Below, piece by piece: positions 43,301-50,670 of a stretch of DNA of 64,000 nucleotides (positions are counted from its first letter, which is position 1; every line of letters begins with the position of its first letter). A model generated the notes under the pieces. It had not been told where the DNA came from. It saw nothing but the letters and a program-made list of their open reading frames with translations, and did not search any database. The position numbers and the translations under genes were made by a program. The stretch spans positions 558,001-622,000 of the forward strand of contig JAMLHB010000001.1 of NCBI GenBank assembly GCA_023957375.1. Direction: 5' to 3'. This DNA comes from Flavobacteriales bacterium (GTDB lineage: Bacteria > Bacteroidota > Bacteroidia > Flavobacteriales_F > PHOS-HE28).

Positions 43301-43320
43301 TATTGGCCCGTGTTGCGCAT
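40306..43320 (-). CDS. T9SS-exported glycoside-hydrolase-like protein (clan GH-A type)
   Basis: The 1004-aa secreted protein has an N-terminal signal (LRATIAALPLSIQLMAQ). Beta-sandwich domains cover about residues 25-290. A TIM-barrel-like domain follows, beginning FEDGTAFLGMGTNMADLHHW. Two motifs fit the catalytic glutamates of clan GH-A: IIEPFNEVDG for the acid/base, and KPFNHGESNYF for the nucleophile. A further beta domain (MNMSELPDDQ) and a sorting domain (MYPNPAANTVTLLLPA to KTLILR) follow. The substrate is unknown; a polysaccharide is likely. It is the second gene of a minus-strand operon, starting four bases after the stop of the SprB-repeat gene. A truncated copy of its 3' end lies at 37818-38635. 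Confidence 0.82.
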   Translation of the reverse strand: MRNTGQYLRATIAALPLSIQLMAQVAYPPFVVQDETWTSGMHHVAVTQPVLAPGSDARPLSISGTADAELKSGTAVHLAPGFHAGHFSNNGQFHAYIDPTLGVPGDVVVIAPDPATHISGNVLHVNKWEKLEVGLQLPQMYKAAIDSFFVHYYADPLDPYVATPANVDPVHDLNPYADDSLQVVMTLTKPDGTQAMKWGFFMREEKWSSTAPTALLAEDPGDPLHPYPVRFRLAPDMEGPWQCMISIKAPHTTTLGNAPLNDLHYTGYSFVCEPPLPDNHGPLQVNQVNRRTLQFEDGTAFLGMGTNMADLHHWQWGGLPSEFWWSTFYKRDFDVMQRSMDQLASVGGNYLRMFLLRHIFAPEWVNLGVYDAFKVAPTCQQQNFPDSCNLQLTDGFTGNCQSQCWAFDQMVDKARENGIYLQLCIDPYTTGFGYETFLWGPHPYVRNFVEPSSATRPYNVREFFFAGGNTANTDHGVFYYWKRKYKYIMSRWGYSVHIPIIEPFNEVDGMLGYQGHDLSGGNYCDVCPENWVNWPQEDGLRPVINSWLTDIADHVRNPVNVNDPVHSPLGESDKLFLVSYASGNVNDQGYFLPFTNPKVDLLDVHKYIWPNPGQAGQPDDAMAAVFDHAQAFRSQYPSTNTSVPRKPFNHGESNYFTDLPFGTDTFNIEQLFHNYDVSFHNELWSSAFSGNFATGLTWHWERVFWWPDALPTPPQDVNNQYQGAVSNASGATNHLKVNGLDIPVVNRTIYHNFKPLAGLLNDSDWQSYGLLNSDYSPRKVYDGTNEIECYYLMSEDQTAAIGWVHNLNAWVMNSYYLATGLLNQNFLGCTAPNTQSIALPGFLPDMDYHITWFPTRMNMSELPDDQVDDTGTGTVTLDMSSEPLGGVANNYLDTLHADYAFIIAPQPIQKMAEADGIGNPVGSDSAGSFGMYPNPAANTVTLLLPADGGAKDIALYDLAGKRVVFLAQVTDPLVQLPTGHLGRGVYCVRVFDGVMSKAKTLILR

Positions 43321-43324
43321 GGCT

Positions 43325-44698
43325 TCAGCGTTGGGCTTGTTCCAAAGCGTGCAAGCGTGCTTCCAGGTTGGCCTGCTTCTCTTCCAATTGCAGGATGTAC
43401 AGGGTTTGTTCCTCCACCACCTGCAGCAGCTTGCGCTGCATGGCGCCCACCTCCAGCCCGCCCTTGGCGACCACTTCGCTGGAGGAAGGGATGCCCGGCA
43501 GGTGGTTGTTCAGCCGCAGGTATTGGCGCAACTCGCCCAAGGGCATCAGGGCGTAGTTGGGCTGGAAGACGTAGTCCGGCCAGGTTCCATGCTTCACCAG
43601 CACGTCTCGCGTGGAGATGCCGTTCTCCACGAAGAGCAGGTAGTTGCTTTGGCCGCTGGGCGGGGTGGTGCCGATGCCCACTTTGCCATTGGCGGTGATG
43701 CGCATGCGCTCAAGCGCATTGGTGCGGATGGACAGATGGTGGTTGCTTGATGTGCCTAACCAAGGGGTAGGTGCTTCGCCGCACAGGTAGTTCAGGTTGT
43801 TGCCATATGCACGCCAATACGGCACCCCTTCGCCTTCCCCTCCCGTGCAGGGCGGGTACGGCGTCCAAATCTCCGACAATGCCGTGGTGAAGGGTCCGCT
43901 TTTCAGCACGCCGGTGGAATCGCGGTAGAGCACGCCGGTCAGCGTATCGCTTCCCCAGATCTTGATGGTTCCGTCGGCTTTCAGCCGCAATCGCTCCTGC
44001 CCGTTGCTCTTCAGCACCAGGTCCTGGTTGTCTGCTGTGCCCAAGTAGTTGGTGCCGGGCACGGTGCCGGCATTGCCCCCCATGGCCCAGTTACTGGGTG
44101 CGGGACCCCGCAGGTAGATGGTGGTGCTGGCACCTTCGCAGCCGTTGGCGTCGGCCACGGTGATCTTGTAATCACGCGGACCCAGGTTGTAACGCACCGC
44201 CCCCGTGGGGCCATCGCTCCAATTGACCGTGAAGGGGGCAGCGCCGCCCATCACCACCACGGAAGCGTTGCCGTTGTTGCAATCGAAGCAACTGATGTGG
44301 TAGCCGTTGGGGTATTCGTACACGTCCACGTCCAGCTTCATGGGCAGGGGCTGCTCCAGGGTTACTTGTAAAGTGGCGGTCTGGCCACCCTGATCGGTGA
44401 CGTCCACCTTGTAGTAGCCTGCTGCCAAATGGAACTGATCCTCTTCACCGGACCCATTGCTCCATTTGTATGCATAAGGAGCATCGCCGCCGCTTACGCT
44501 CAGGTCGATCCACCCATCTTTCATACCGAAGCAACTTACCTGGAACCCGTTGTAGTTGCTCACCTGCAGCCCGACATGCAACGAGTCGGAAGCCCATGCA
44601 GGCAGTGCAAGGCACAGGGTTGCCAAGACCAATGGGATCCTTGAGGGACCCGGATGTTCAATGCATTTCCTGGAGGGCGGGGTAGGTACATGTGCCAT
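43325..44698 (-). CDS. Secreted protein with SprB-like repeats and a C-terminal coiled-coil domain
   Basis: The 457-aa product has a signal peptide ending near PAWAS, preceded by an unusually long 21-residue hydrophilic stretch, so the start is uncertain. Two SprB-type repeats follow: VSCFGMKDGWIDLSVSGG and ISCFDCNNGNASVVVMGG, each with a Y-x-W or V-x-W-S-x-G strand. SprB is the gliding adhesin of Flavobacterium. The middle resembles tail-fibre-like sequence (GTADNQDLVLKSNGQERLRL, MRITANGKVGIGT). The C-terminus (NNHLPGIPSSSEVVAKGGLE followed by a long coiled coil) is a common Bacteroidota trimer-like ending. First gene of a five-cistron operon; a G10 tract lies 71 bases upstream. Confidence 0.78.
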   Translation of the reverse strand: MAHVPTPPSRKCIEHPGPSRIPLVLATLCLALPAWASDSLHVGLQVSNYNGFQVSCFGMKDGWIDLSVSGGDAPYAYKWSNGSGEEDQFHLAAGYYKVDVTDQGGQTATLQVTLEQPLPMKLDVDVYEYPNGYHISCFDCNNGNASVVVMGGAAPFTVNWSDGPTGAVRYNLGPRDYKITVADANGCEGASTTIYLRGPAPSNWAMGGNAGTVPGTNYLGTADNQDLVLKSNGQERLRLKADGTIKIWGSDTLTGVLYRDSTGVLKSGPFTTALSEIWTPYPPCTGGEGEGVPYWRAYGNNLNYLCGEAPTPWLGTSSNHHLSIRTNALERMRITANGKVGIGTTPPSGQSNYLLFVENGISTRDVLVKHGTWPDYVFQPNYALMPLGELRQYLRLNNHLPGIPSSSEVVAKGGLEVGAMQRKLLQVVEEQTLYILQLEEKQANLEARLHALEQAQR

Positions 44699-44769
44699 TG
44701 GGCTAGCGGTTTGGTGATTTGCACAAGGCTTACTTGCATGGGCAGATGTGAAGGTCTGTTATGTTTTCA

Positions 44770-44779
44770 GGGGGGGGGG
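44770..44779. repeat. Homopolymer of ten G residues upstream of the T9SS operon
   Basis: C10 on the coding strand of the operon, 71 bases upstream of the first ATG (44698), within the region expected to hold its promoter. It is the longest homopolymer I found in the window. No clear TAnnTTTG box was seen between it and the ATG. Confidence 0.93.
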
Positions 44780-44877
44780 TAAGAAAATAACAGATATTAA
44801 CACACCTGTTTAAATCTTGGATTGTATGCGTGCTCGCCGTTCGCTCTGCCCTCGTTCGCGTGTATCCGGCCGCGAGA

Positions 44878-44978
44878 CCTCGCTCGGGTTTTTCCCGAGC
44901 GAGGGCGCCTGATAGGGCCTCCGACTCGTCTAAGAACTACTTGTGCAAGTAGTGGTGTCGGCGGGCCGAAGGCCCTAT
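44878..44978. other. Cluster of strong hairpins in a gene-free stretch
   Basis: CCTCGCTCGGG/CCCGAGCGAGG (44878-44888 with 44894-44904) is a perfect 11-base hairpin with a T5 loop. Next comes a nested structure: 44912-44920 with 44970-44978, CCGAC/GTCGG (44921-44925 with 44957-44961) and ACTACTTG/CAAGTAGT (44936-44943 with 44946-44953). GGGCCGAAGGCCC occurs here and again at 45106-45118. The gap 44699-45100 holds the G10 tract and these structures; no credible gene was found. Confidence 0.6.
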
Positions 44979-45100
44979 GCATGAACGCACTCGGCGAAGA
45001 GCCGAGCGCGAGCTGTGTGGAACCGCCCCTGCACCCGCGCACTCCCAAACCAGCGCATAGGCAGGTTCCCGGATGCTGCCATCACCGGGCTTTGGTCGCA

Positions 45101-45385
45101 TCAATGGGCCGAAGGCCCTCCGGGGAGGGGGCGCCAGTGGGAAATACGTTCGAAGAAATGGTTGCTGCTGCCCTCGCCCAGCCAAAAGTGGCGATGGGTG
45201 CTGCGGCCGGTTTTGCTCGGGTTCTTGATGAACCAATCCTCGGCGAACCTCAGGATCAATACGTTGCGTTGCTCGGTGCCGGAGAGCCCGGGCAGATGCA
45301 CCGGGTTGTCCGGCAGCCAGCAGAGCACCCGTTGGCCATCCGCAGGCAGCTTGTCGGCGCAAGAGATCCAAGCTCCCGTGTTCAT
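45101..45385 (-). CDS. DUF551-like small protein
   Basis: The 94-aa product contains the DUF551 pattern: WISCADKLPADGQRVLCWLP near the N-terminus and HFFERISHWRPLPGGP at the C-terminus (family form W-I-s-v-x-d-r-L-P ... H-W-m-P-L-P). DUF551 proteins are small, often phage- or plasmid-associated, with unknown function. ATG 45385 lies four bases after the stop of the malate synthase-like gene, so cotranscription is likely. The upstream in-frame sequence belongs to that gene in another frame and is excluded. Confidence 0.72.
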   Translation of the reverse strand: MNTGAWISCADKLPADGQRVLCWLPDNPVHLPGLSGTEQRNVLILRFAEDWFIKNPSKTGRSTHRHFWLGEGSSNHFFERISHWRPLPGGPSAH

Positions 45386-45389
45386 TCTT

Positions 45390-46931
45390 TTATGCTGGGA
45401 GGATCCGAACCTCCAGTTCGTCGGAGGGTACTTCGGGGCAAAGTACCACGTCCGTAAGCCAAAGGCCTGCCTGCCTGGCACGCTCCTGTTGTTCCGCCCC
45501 GGCCTTGGCATAGATTTTTTCCGCCTCCTTGCGGATCAGGTACTTCATCATCTCGTTGTGGATCTCCAAGCCCGTGGCGGTGATAAAGCAGCGCTTGCTT
45601 TGGGCCCAGTGCCACAAGAGGAGGGTGGCCAAGCGCACCGAGGAACGGTCGTGCAGCCGCCCCCCCTGCACCACCATGCCCTGGCCGGCCTGCAGGCCCA
45701 CCATTACCTTGATCACCGTACGGATGCAATTCTGGATGCCGGCGGTGGTCAGTTCCCCTTCGGGCCACAGCGCCAAGTCTTCCAGGCTGGCGGGGCCGGC
45801 GGGGCGGTAGTCCATCTGGTGCGCCATGGGCATGCTTTTGTTGAACTCGGCCATGGCTGCGTTCACCAAGCCCGGGTGGGCCACCAGGGTGCCGTCGTGG
45901 CCGTCCACGGCTTCGCGCTCCTTGTCGGCGATCATCTCCAAGTAGTCGGGATCAATACCGTCCTTGGATACCGGCGGCAGCACGAAGGCCGGTGCCCCCA
46001 TGGCATGTGCGCCGCGGCGATGGCTGATGCCGATGGTCCGCAGGCTTACCGATCGCAGGAAGCGGGCATTGAGCCCAATGTGCCTGCGGTCCGGCAAGGC
46101 GGTCCGGTCCGGGGTGCTGAACAAGGCGATGTGATCGGCGGTATAGGCTTGCGGGGCCAATGCCGTTCCGGCTGAATGGTGCCGCAGTTCGTGCAGGATC
46201 TCATCCGCATCGAGCGCCGCGCACAGGCTGTCCACCACCACAGTGGCCCGTATGGTTCCGGCGGGCAGGCCCAATTGCTTCTCCGTCAGGTCGAACAACC
46301 CGTTCCACAGGCGTGCTTCCTGATGGCTGCGGATGCCGCGCAGATAAAGGAAGATGCCGGCTTGTCGCTCCGCCAGCGCGCGCCCGCAGTGCCAGCCGAC
46401 CATGGCCAGGTCCACAAAACAACCGGGGACGGTGGCCTCCGTGCCCAAAAACGCATGGTCTTCCACCAAGAGCGGCCGCAGGGCGATCATCAGCCGGGTG
46501 GTGCTTCCGGGATTGATCCGTACCAGTTCGCCATCAGTGCCCGTGTAGCCCAGCTGCCGGGTTGCTGCCAGGACCAAGTGCTGGTAGGCCCATGGCGCAG
46601 GGGCGGGGCCGGCGGCCGTCATGCCCCAGAGGTCGGCCACGTAGCTCTTGGCCCCGGAGTTCAATCCTTCCACGATCTCCCGGCTGCTGCATCCACCGAT
46701 CAGCTCCACGCGCCGCTCGAGCAGTTCGGCCGGTACGGGGTCCACCTTCCAATTCCCCTCGCGCACGGCGGCGGTGGCCTCCAGCAGTGCGATCCGCCCT
46801 TCCCGCAGTTGGCCGGTGCGCGCACCGCCGAGCAGCAGCACTTCTTGCCGCTGTTCGCCGAAGTGCTCCAGGAACAGGCGCACCAGCTTCACTACGCCAG
46901 GGATGGCCAAGAGGTCGGAAGGCTCGGACAT
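45390..46931 (-). CDS. Malate synthase A-like protein with divergent active-site motifs
   Basis: The 513-aa protein aligns with malate synthase A along most of its length (NSGAK, SHQEARLWNGLFDLTEKQLG, ADEILHELRHHSAG, SHRRGAHAMGAP, ADKEREAVDGHDGTLVAHPG). Malate synthase A condenses glyoxylate and acetyl-CoA in the glyoxylate shunt. Several expected catalytic motifs differ. FMADFED is SYVADLWGM. The RPRGWH Arg motif is ALRPLLVEDH. IETxxAAFxMDEI is VVDSLCAALDADEI, with Asp for the metal-binding Glu. MEDAATAEIS is RLHDRSSVRLA, retaining the Asp. It may be a divergent enzyme or a relative with another reaction. ATG 46931 is preferred; 46946 is possible. No isocitrate lyase gene is in the window. 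Confidence 0.75.
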   Translation of the reverse strand: MSEPSDLLAIPGVVKLVRLFLEHFGEQRQEVLLLGGARTGQLREGRIALLEATAAVREGNWKVDPVPAELLERRVELIGGCSSREIVEGLNSGAKSYVADLWGMTAAGPAPAPWAYQHLVLAATRQLGYTGTDGELVRINPGSTTRLMIALRPLLVEDHAFLGTEATVPGCFVDLAMVGWHCGRALAERQAGIFLYLRGIRSHQEARLWNGLFDLTEKQLGLPAGTIRATVVVDSLCAALDADEILHELRHHSAGTALAPQAYTADHIALFSTPDRTALPDRRHIGLNARFLRSVSLRTIGISHRRGAHAMGAPAFVLPPVSKDGIDPDYLEMIADKEREAVDGHDGTLVAHPGLVNAAMAEFNKSMPMAHQMDYRPAGPASLEDLALWPEGELTTAGIQNCIRTVIKVMVGLQAGQGMVVQGGRLHDRSSVRLATLLLWHWAQSKRCFITATGLEIHNEMMKYLIRKEAEKIYAKAGAEQQERARQAGLWLTDVVLCPEVPSDELEVRILPA

Positions 46932-47112
46932 GGGTCGCTGCTGCATGGGGCGGCGGCTTCTACGGTGCGCATGCGTACCGGGTTCATCGGGCGCGGCCGG
47001 GGCAAAGTTCGCCAACTGCGGGCAACGGCGAGACGCCCGTGCACCATGGTACCGCCTGCCCGCCATTCCCGCCGCTGGTCCATCCGCACGAAAGGCGTGG
47101 CGCAAGGTTCGC

Positions 47113-47120
47113 TACTTTCG
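47113..47120 (+). promoter_or_regulatory. -7-like box TACTTTCG for the M16 peptidase pair
   Basis: TAnnTTCG variant 26 bases before the ATG at 47147. Confidence 0.4.
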
Positions 47121-47146
47121 CGACCTTCTTCAGCCCTTAGGCCCCG

Positions 47147-48472
47147 ATGAGCATGAGAAACTTGATCACACTAACAGCCAGCATCATGGCAACCACCACA
47201 GCCGTGGCACAGGCCCGCGATATCCAGTTCACCGAGTTCGACCTGCCCAACGGGCTGCACGTCATCCTGCATGAGGATCATTCCACCCCCATTGTGGCGG
47301 TGGGCGTGATGTACCATGTGGGCAGCAAGGATGAGGCCTCCAACCGCAGGGGGTTTGCACACTTCTTCGAGCACCTGCTCTTCGAGGGATCGGACAACAT
47401 CGCGCGCGGCGAGTTCTCCAAATACGTGGAGAAGGCCGGTGGCGTGCTCAATGCCAACACCACCGGCGACCGTACCTATTACTACGAGGTACTGCCCAGC
47501 AACCAGCTCAACTTGGGCCTGTGGCTGGAAAGCGAGCGCATGATGCACGCCCGGGTGGACACCAAGGGAATTGAGACCCAACGCGAGGTGGTGAAGGAGG
47601 AGCGCCGCCAGCGGTACGAGAACCAACCCTACGGAAGCATTCTTCCCGAAGTGCTCAAGCGCGCGTACGCCAAGCACCCCTACCAGTGGCCCACCATCGG
47701 TTACATGGAGGACCTCAATGCCGCGAACGAGAAAGACTACAAAACGTTCTACAAAACCTTCTACGTGCCCAACAACGCGGTACTGGTGGTAGCGGGCGAC
47801 TTTGACCCCGCCGCAGCCAAGACCGGCCTGGAGAAATACTTCGGCCCGATCAAGAAAGGGGGCGCTGTGCCGCGCAACACCGCGGTGGAACCGCCCCTTA
47901 AAGCGGAAGTGCGCGATGTGGTGTACGACAAGATCCAGCTGCCGGCCGTGGTGCAGGCGTACCGCATCCCCGCCTTGGGCACACCCGATTTCTACGCCGT
48001 GGACATGCTGAACCGCCTGTTGAGCAACGGCAACAGCAGCCGCTTGGTGAAGAACGTGAAGGAAGCCGAGCAGAAGGCCGTCTTCGTAGGCTCCTTCAGC
48101 TTGCCCTTTGAAGACCCCGGTCTGGCCATTGCTTTTGCCGTGGCCAACATGGGCGTTAGCCCGGACAGCCTGGAGGCCAGCATGAACAAGCAGTTCGACC
48201 GGGTGCGTAACGAACAGGTGCCCGAGGCGGAATTGACCAAGCTGAAGGTGCAGATCGAAACCGAGCACGCCATGGACAACAACCGCATGGCGGGCATTGC
48301 CCACAACTTGGCCAACGCGTACACCTTCCTGGGCGGAACGGCCAAGGTGAACACCGAGGTGGACCAATACATGGCCGTTACCGCGGCCGACATCCAGCGC
48401 GTGGCGCGCAAGTACTTCGTTCCGGAGAACCGCGTGGTGCTCCACTACCTGCCGAAAAACCAACAGAAATAA
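47147..48472 (+). CDS. M16 family zinc peptidase, active subunit
   Basis: The 441-aa secreted protein (signal ITLTASIMATTTAVAQA) has the inverted zinc motif HxxEH in RGFAHFFEHLLFEG (about residues 65-78), with the distal Glu likely in EVVKEERRQRYENQPYG. The C-terminal M16 half (PAVVQAYRIPALGTPDFYAV, LSNGNSSRLVKN) is also present. It probably degrades peptides in the periplasm together with the protein encoded 18 bases downstream, since such pairs commonly act as heterodimers with one catalytic and one non-catalytic subunit. Confidence 0.94.
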   Translation: MSMRNLITLTASIMATTTAVAQARDIQFTEFDLPNGLHVILHEDHSTPIVAVGVMYHVGSKDEASNRRGFAHFFEHLLFEGSDNIARGEFSKYVEKAGGVLNANTTGDRTYYYEVLPSNQLNLGLWLESERMMHARVDTKGIETQREVVKEERRQRYENQPYGSILPEVLKRAYAKHPYQWPTIGYMEDLNAANEKDYKTFYKTFYVPNNAVLVVAGDFDPAAAKTGLEKYFGPIKKGGAVPRNTAVEPPLKAEVRDVVYDKIQLPAVVQAYRIPALGTPDFYAVDMLNRLLSNGNSSRLVKNVKEAEQKAVFVGSFSLPFEDPGLAIAFAVANMGVSPDSLEASMNKQFDRVRNEQVPEAELTKLKVQIETEHAMDNNRMAGIAHNLANAYTFLGGTAKVNTEVDQYMAVTAADIQRVARKYFVPENRVVLHYLPKNQQK

Positions 48473-48490
48473 ACCAGCCACCGGAAGAAC

Positions 48491-50644
48491 ATGAAAAGCC
48501 ATTCGCTTCATAGCCTTGCGCTGGCCGCAACCCTCCTGATACCGGCCATGACCACCGCACAAGTGGACCGCACCAAGGCGCCCGCCGCAGGACCCGCACC
48601 CGAGGTACAGCTCGGCGGGCACACCTCCTTCACCCTGCCCAACGGCATGCGCGTGATCATTGTGGAAAACCACCGGACGCCCATCGTCAGCGCGCAGGTC
48701 AGGTTTGATATTCCGCCCATCATGCAAGGGGACATTGCCGGCTACCAGGACATGGTGGGCGAACTGCTCACCAGCGGCACGGCCCGGCATACGAAAGAGC
48801 AGTTCGATGAACAGGTCGACGGGCTGGGCGCCCAGGTCGTGGGCAGCACCAACGGACTCTACGCCACCAGCCTGGCGAAAAACTTCCCCCAGGTGATGGA
48901 CCTGGTCTACGCTGTTGTTGCCAGCGCCACCTTCCCGGCGGAGGAATTCGAGAAGGCCCGCACACGCCAACTCTCCCAAGTGCAGGCGCGCACGGACGAC
49001 CCCGACCAGATCGCCGAGGTGGTGGGCAACGCCCTCACGTATTCCAAGAGCTACCCCTACGGCGAAGTGCCTACGGAAGCCAGCTTGAAAAAGGCCACCC
49101 GTAAAAATGCTTACCAATACTACCGCTACTTCTTCCAGCCCAAACAAGGATACTTGGTGCTGGTGGGCGATATTACGGCGGTGGAAGGGGAGGCCTTGGC
49201 CACCAAGTACTTCGGAAGCTGGAAAGGCGCCGAGGTGCCAGTGACCAAGGATGCGAACGGCCACGATGTGGTGCAGGACCTGGGGCCCATCATCCCGGCA
49301 ACTAGAAAGCCCCCCGTGCCGCGCGACATCCGCGTGGCCATGGTGGACCGGCCCGGAAGCGCGCAAAGCGTGATCAAGGTGGTCTTTCCGGTGGACCTGA
49401 AGCCGAACGACCCCATGGCCCTGCAGGCACAAGTGCTCAACACCATCCTCGGCGGCGGGGTCTTCAATGCGCGCCTGATGCAGAACTTGCGCGAAGACAA
49501 GGGCTACACCTACGGCGCCTACTCGGACCTCAGGTCGGACCGCTGGTGCGGTGCGTTCAGTGGCGGTTGCAGCGTGCGCAACGAGGTGACCGCCCAGGCC
49601 GTCACCGAATTGCTGAAAGAGGTGAAGGGCATGCAGCAGGCACCGGTGACCGCCGAGGAACTGGCCTTGGCCAAAAGCTTCATGGCCGGCAGCTTCGCAC
49701 GGTCCCTGGAAGATCCCAAGACCGTGGCCCGGTTTGCCCTCAACACCTACCTGAATGAGTTGCCCGTGGACTACTACAAAACTTATCTGCAACGCCTAGA
49801 TGCCGTTTCCGCCGCCGATGTGCTGGAGGCGGCCAAGCGCTTCCTGCGGCCCGACAGCTGCACGGTGCTGGTGGTGGGCGACAAGGAACAGGTGGGCGCA
49901 TCGCTGAAAGGGATCCGGACGGACGGGACCGTGCTGGACTTCAATGTCAACGGCGACATTGTCCGCCAAGACCCCACGGAAGGCGCCGTGCCGGCACCTG
50001 TAGGCATGACCGTCCAAAATGTGGTGGATGCCTATGTGAAGGCCATCGGTGGCAAAAAGGCGGTGGAAGCCGTGAAGGACCTCAAGAAGGAATACACCAC
50101 CACCGTGCAGGGCATGCCCGCCGTGCTGGTGGAATACAACATGGCCCCCAACAAATACGCCATGGAAATGCACGTGGGCGACATGCTCGTCCAACAGATC
50201 GCCTACGACGGGGAGCGGGGCAAACTGAAGAGCTTCATGGGAGAAAAGGAATTGGTGGAGGATGAACTCGAAGAGGTGGCCCGCAATTCATACGCCTTCC
50301 CGGAAATGCACTACGCCGAGCTGGACCAGGTGGCCCACCTGATGGGCATCGTGACGTTGGACAGCGTGAAAACCTACCGCGTGAACGTGAAGACCCTTGG
50401 GGGCAGCCAGTTCGATGAGTACTACGACGTGGCCACCGGGCTCAAAGTGCGCCGCAAGGAATACCAAGGCCAGGAAGGCGGCGGATACATCCAGGTGATC
50501 ACGGACTACAGCGACTACCAGCCCGAAGCAGGGGTGCTCATTCCGCGCACACTGCACCAGGGTGGTGGCATGGACATGACGCTCAAGGCCAAGTCCATCA
50601 GTGTGAACAAGGGCATCAGCCCGCTGGTGTTCTCGGTGGATTGA
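48491..50644 (+). CDS. M16-like non-catalytic subunit with a C-terminal LolA-like domain
   Basis: The 717-aa secreted protein has a signal peptide (LHSLALAATLLIPAMTTAQ). The first ~480 residues form two M16 halves. Where the active subunit has HFFEH, this one has GYQDMVGELLTSGT, so the zinc site is absent. GVFNARLMQNLREDKGYTYG is the conserved R/Y motif of the C-terminal half, as usual for the partner subunit. Residues from about 510 (VVDAYVKAIGGKKAVEAVKD) to the end form an outer-membrane-lipoprotein-sorting-like beta domain. That fusion is seen in some Bacteroidota. It is cotranscribed with the active subunit gene upstream. Confidence 0.88.
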   Translation: MKSHSLHSLALAATLLIPAMTTAQVDRTKAPAAGPAPEVQLGGHTSFTLPNGMRVIIVENHRTPIVSAQVRFDIPPIMQGDIAGYQDMVGELLTSGTARHTKEQFDEQVDGLGAQVVGSTNGLYATSLAKNFPQVMDLVYAVVASATFPAEEFEKARTRQLSQVQARTDDPDQIAEVVGNALTYSKSYPYGEVPTEASLKKATRKNAYQYYRYFFQPKQGYLVLVGDITAVEGEALATKYFGSWKGAEVPVTKDANGHDVVQDLGPIIPATRKPPVPRDIRVAMVDRPGSAQSVIKVVFPVDLKPNDPMALQAQVLNTILGGGVFNARLMQNLREDKGYTYGAYSDLRSDRWCGAFSGGCSVRNEVTAQAVTELLKEVKGMQQAPVTAEELALAKSFMAGSFARSLEDPKTVARFALNTYLNELPVDYYKTYLQRLDAVSAADVLEAAKRFLRPDSCTVLVVGDKEQVGASLKGIRTDGTVLDFNVNGDIVRQDPTEGAVPAPVGMTVQNVVDAYVKAIGGKKAVEAVKDLKKEYTTTVQGMPAVLVEYNMAPNKYAMEMHVGDMLVQQIAYDGERGKLKSFMGEKELVEDELEEVARNSYAFPEMHYAELDQVAHLMGIVTLDSVKTYRVNVKTLGGSQFDEYYDVATGLKVRRKEYQGQEGGGYIQVITDYSDYQPEAGVLIPRTLHQGGGMDMTLKAKSISVNKGISPLVFSVD

Positions 50645-50670
50645 CGGACTCCGGCGTCGGACCGTTGGGC

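Noticed and set aside
44912..44978. Integron attC site
   Set aside because: The nested hairpin with unequal arms is suggestive, but the required GTTRRRY/RYYYAAC ends are absent and there is no integrase or cassette array.
47171..49792. 873-codon open frame opposite the M16 peptidase genes
   Set aside because: Spans two real genes on the other strand and has His/Gly/Val-rich composition typical of shadow frames.
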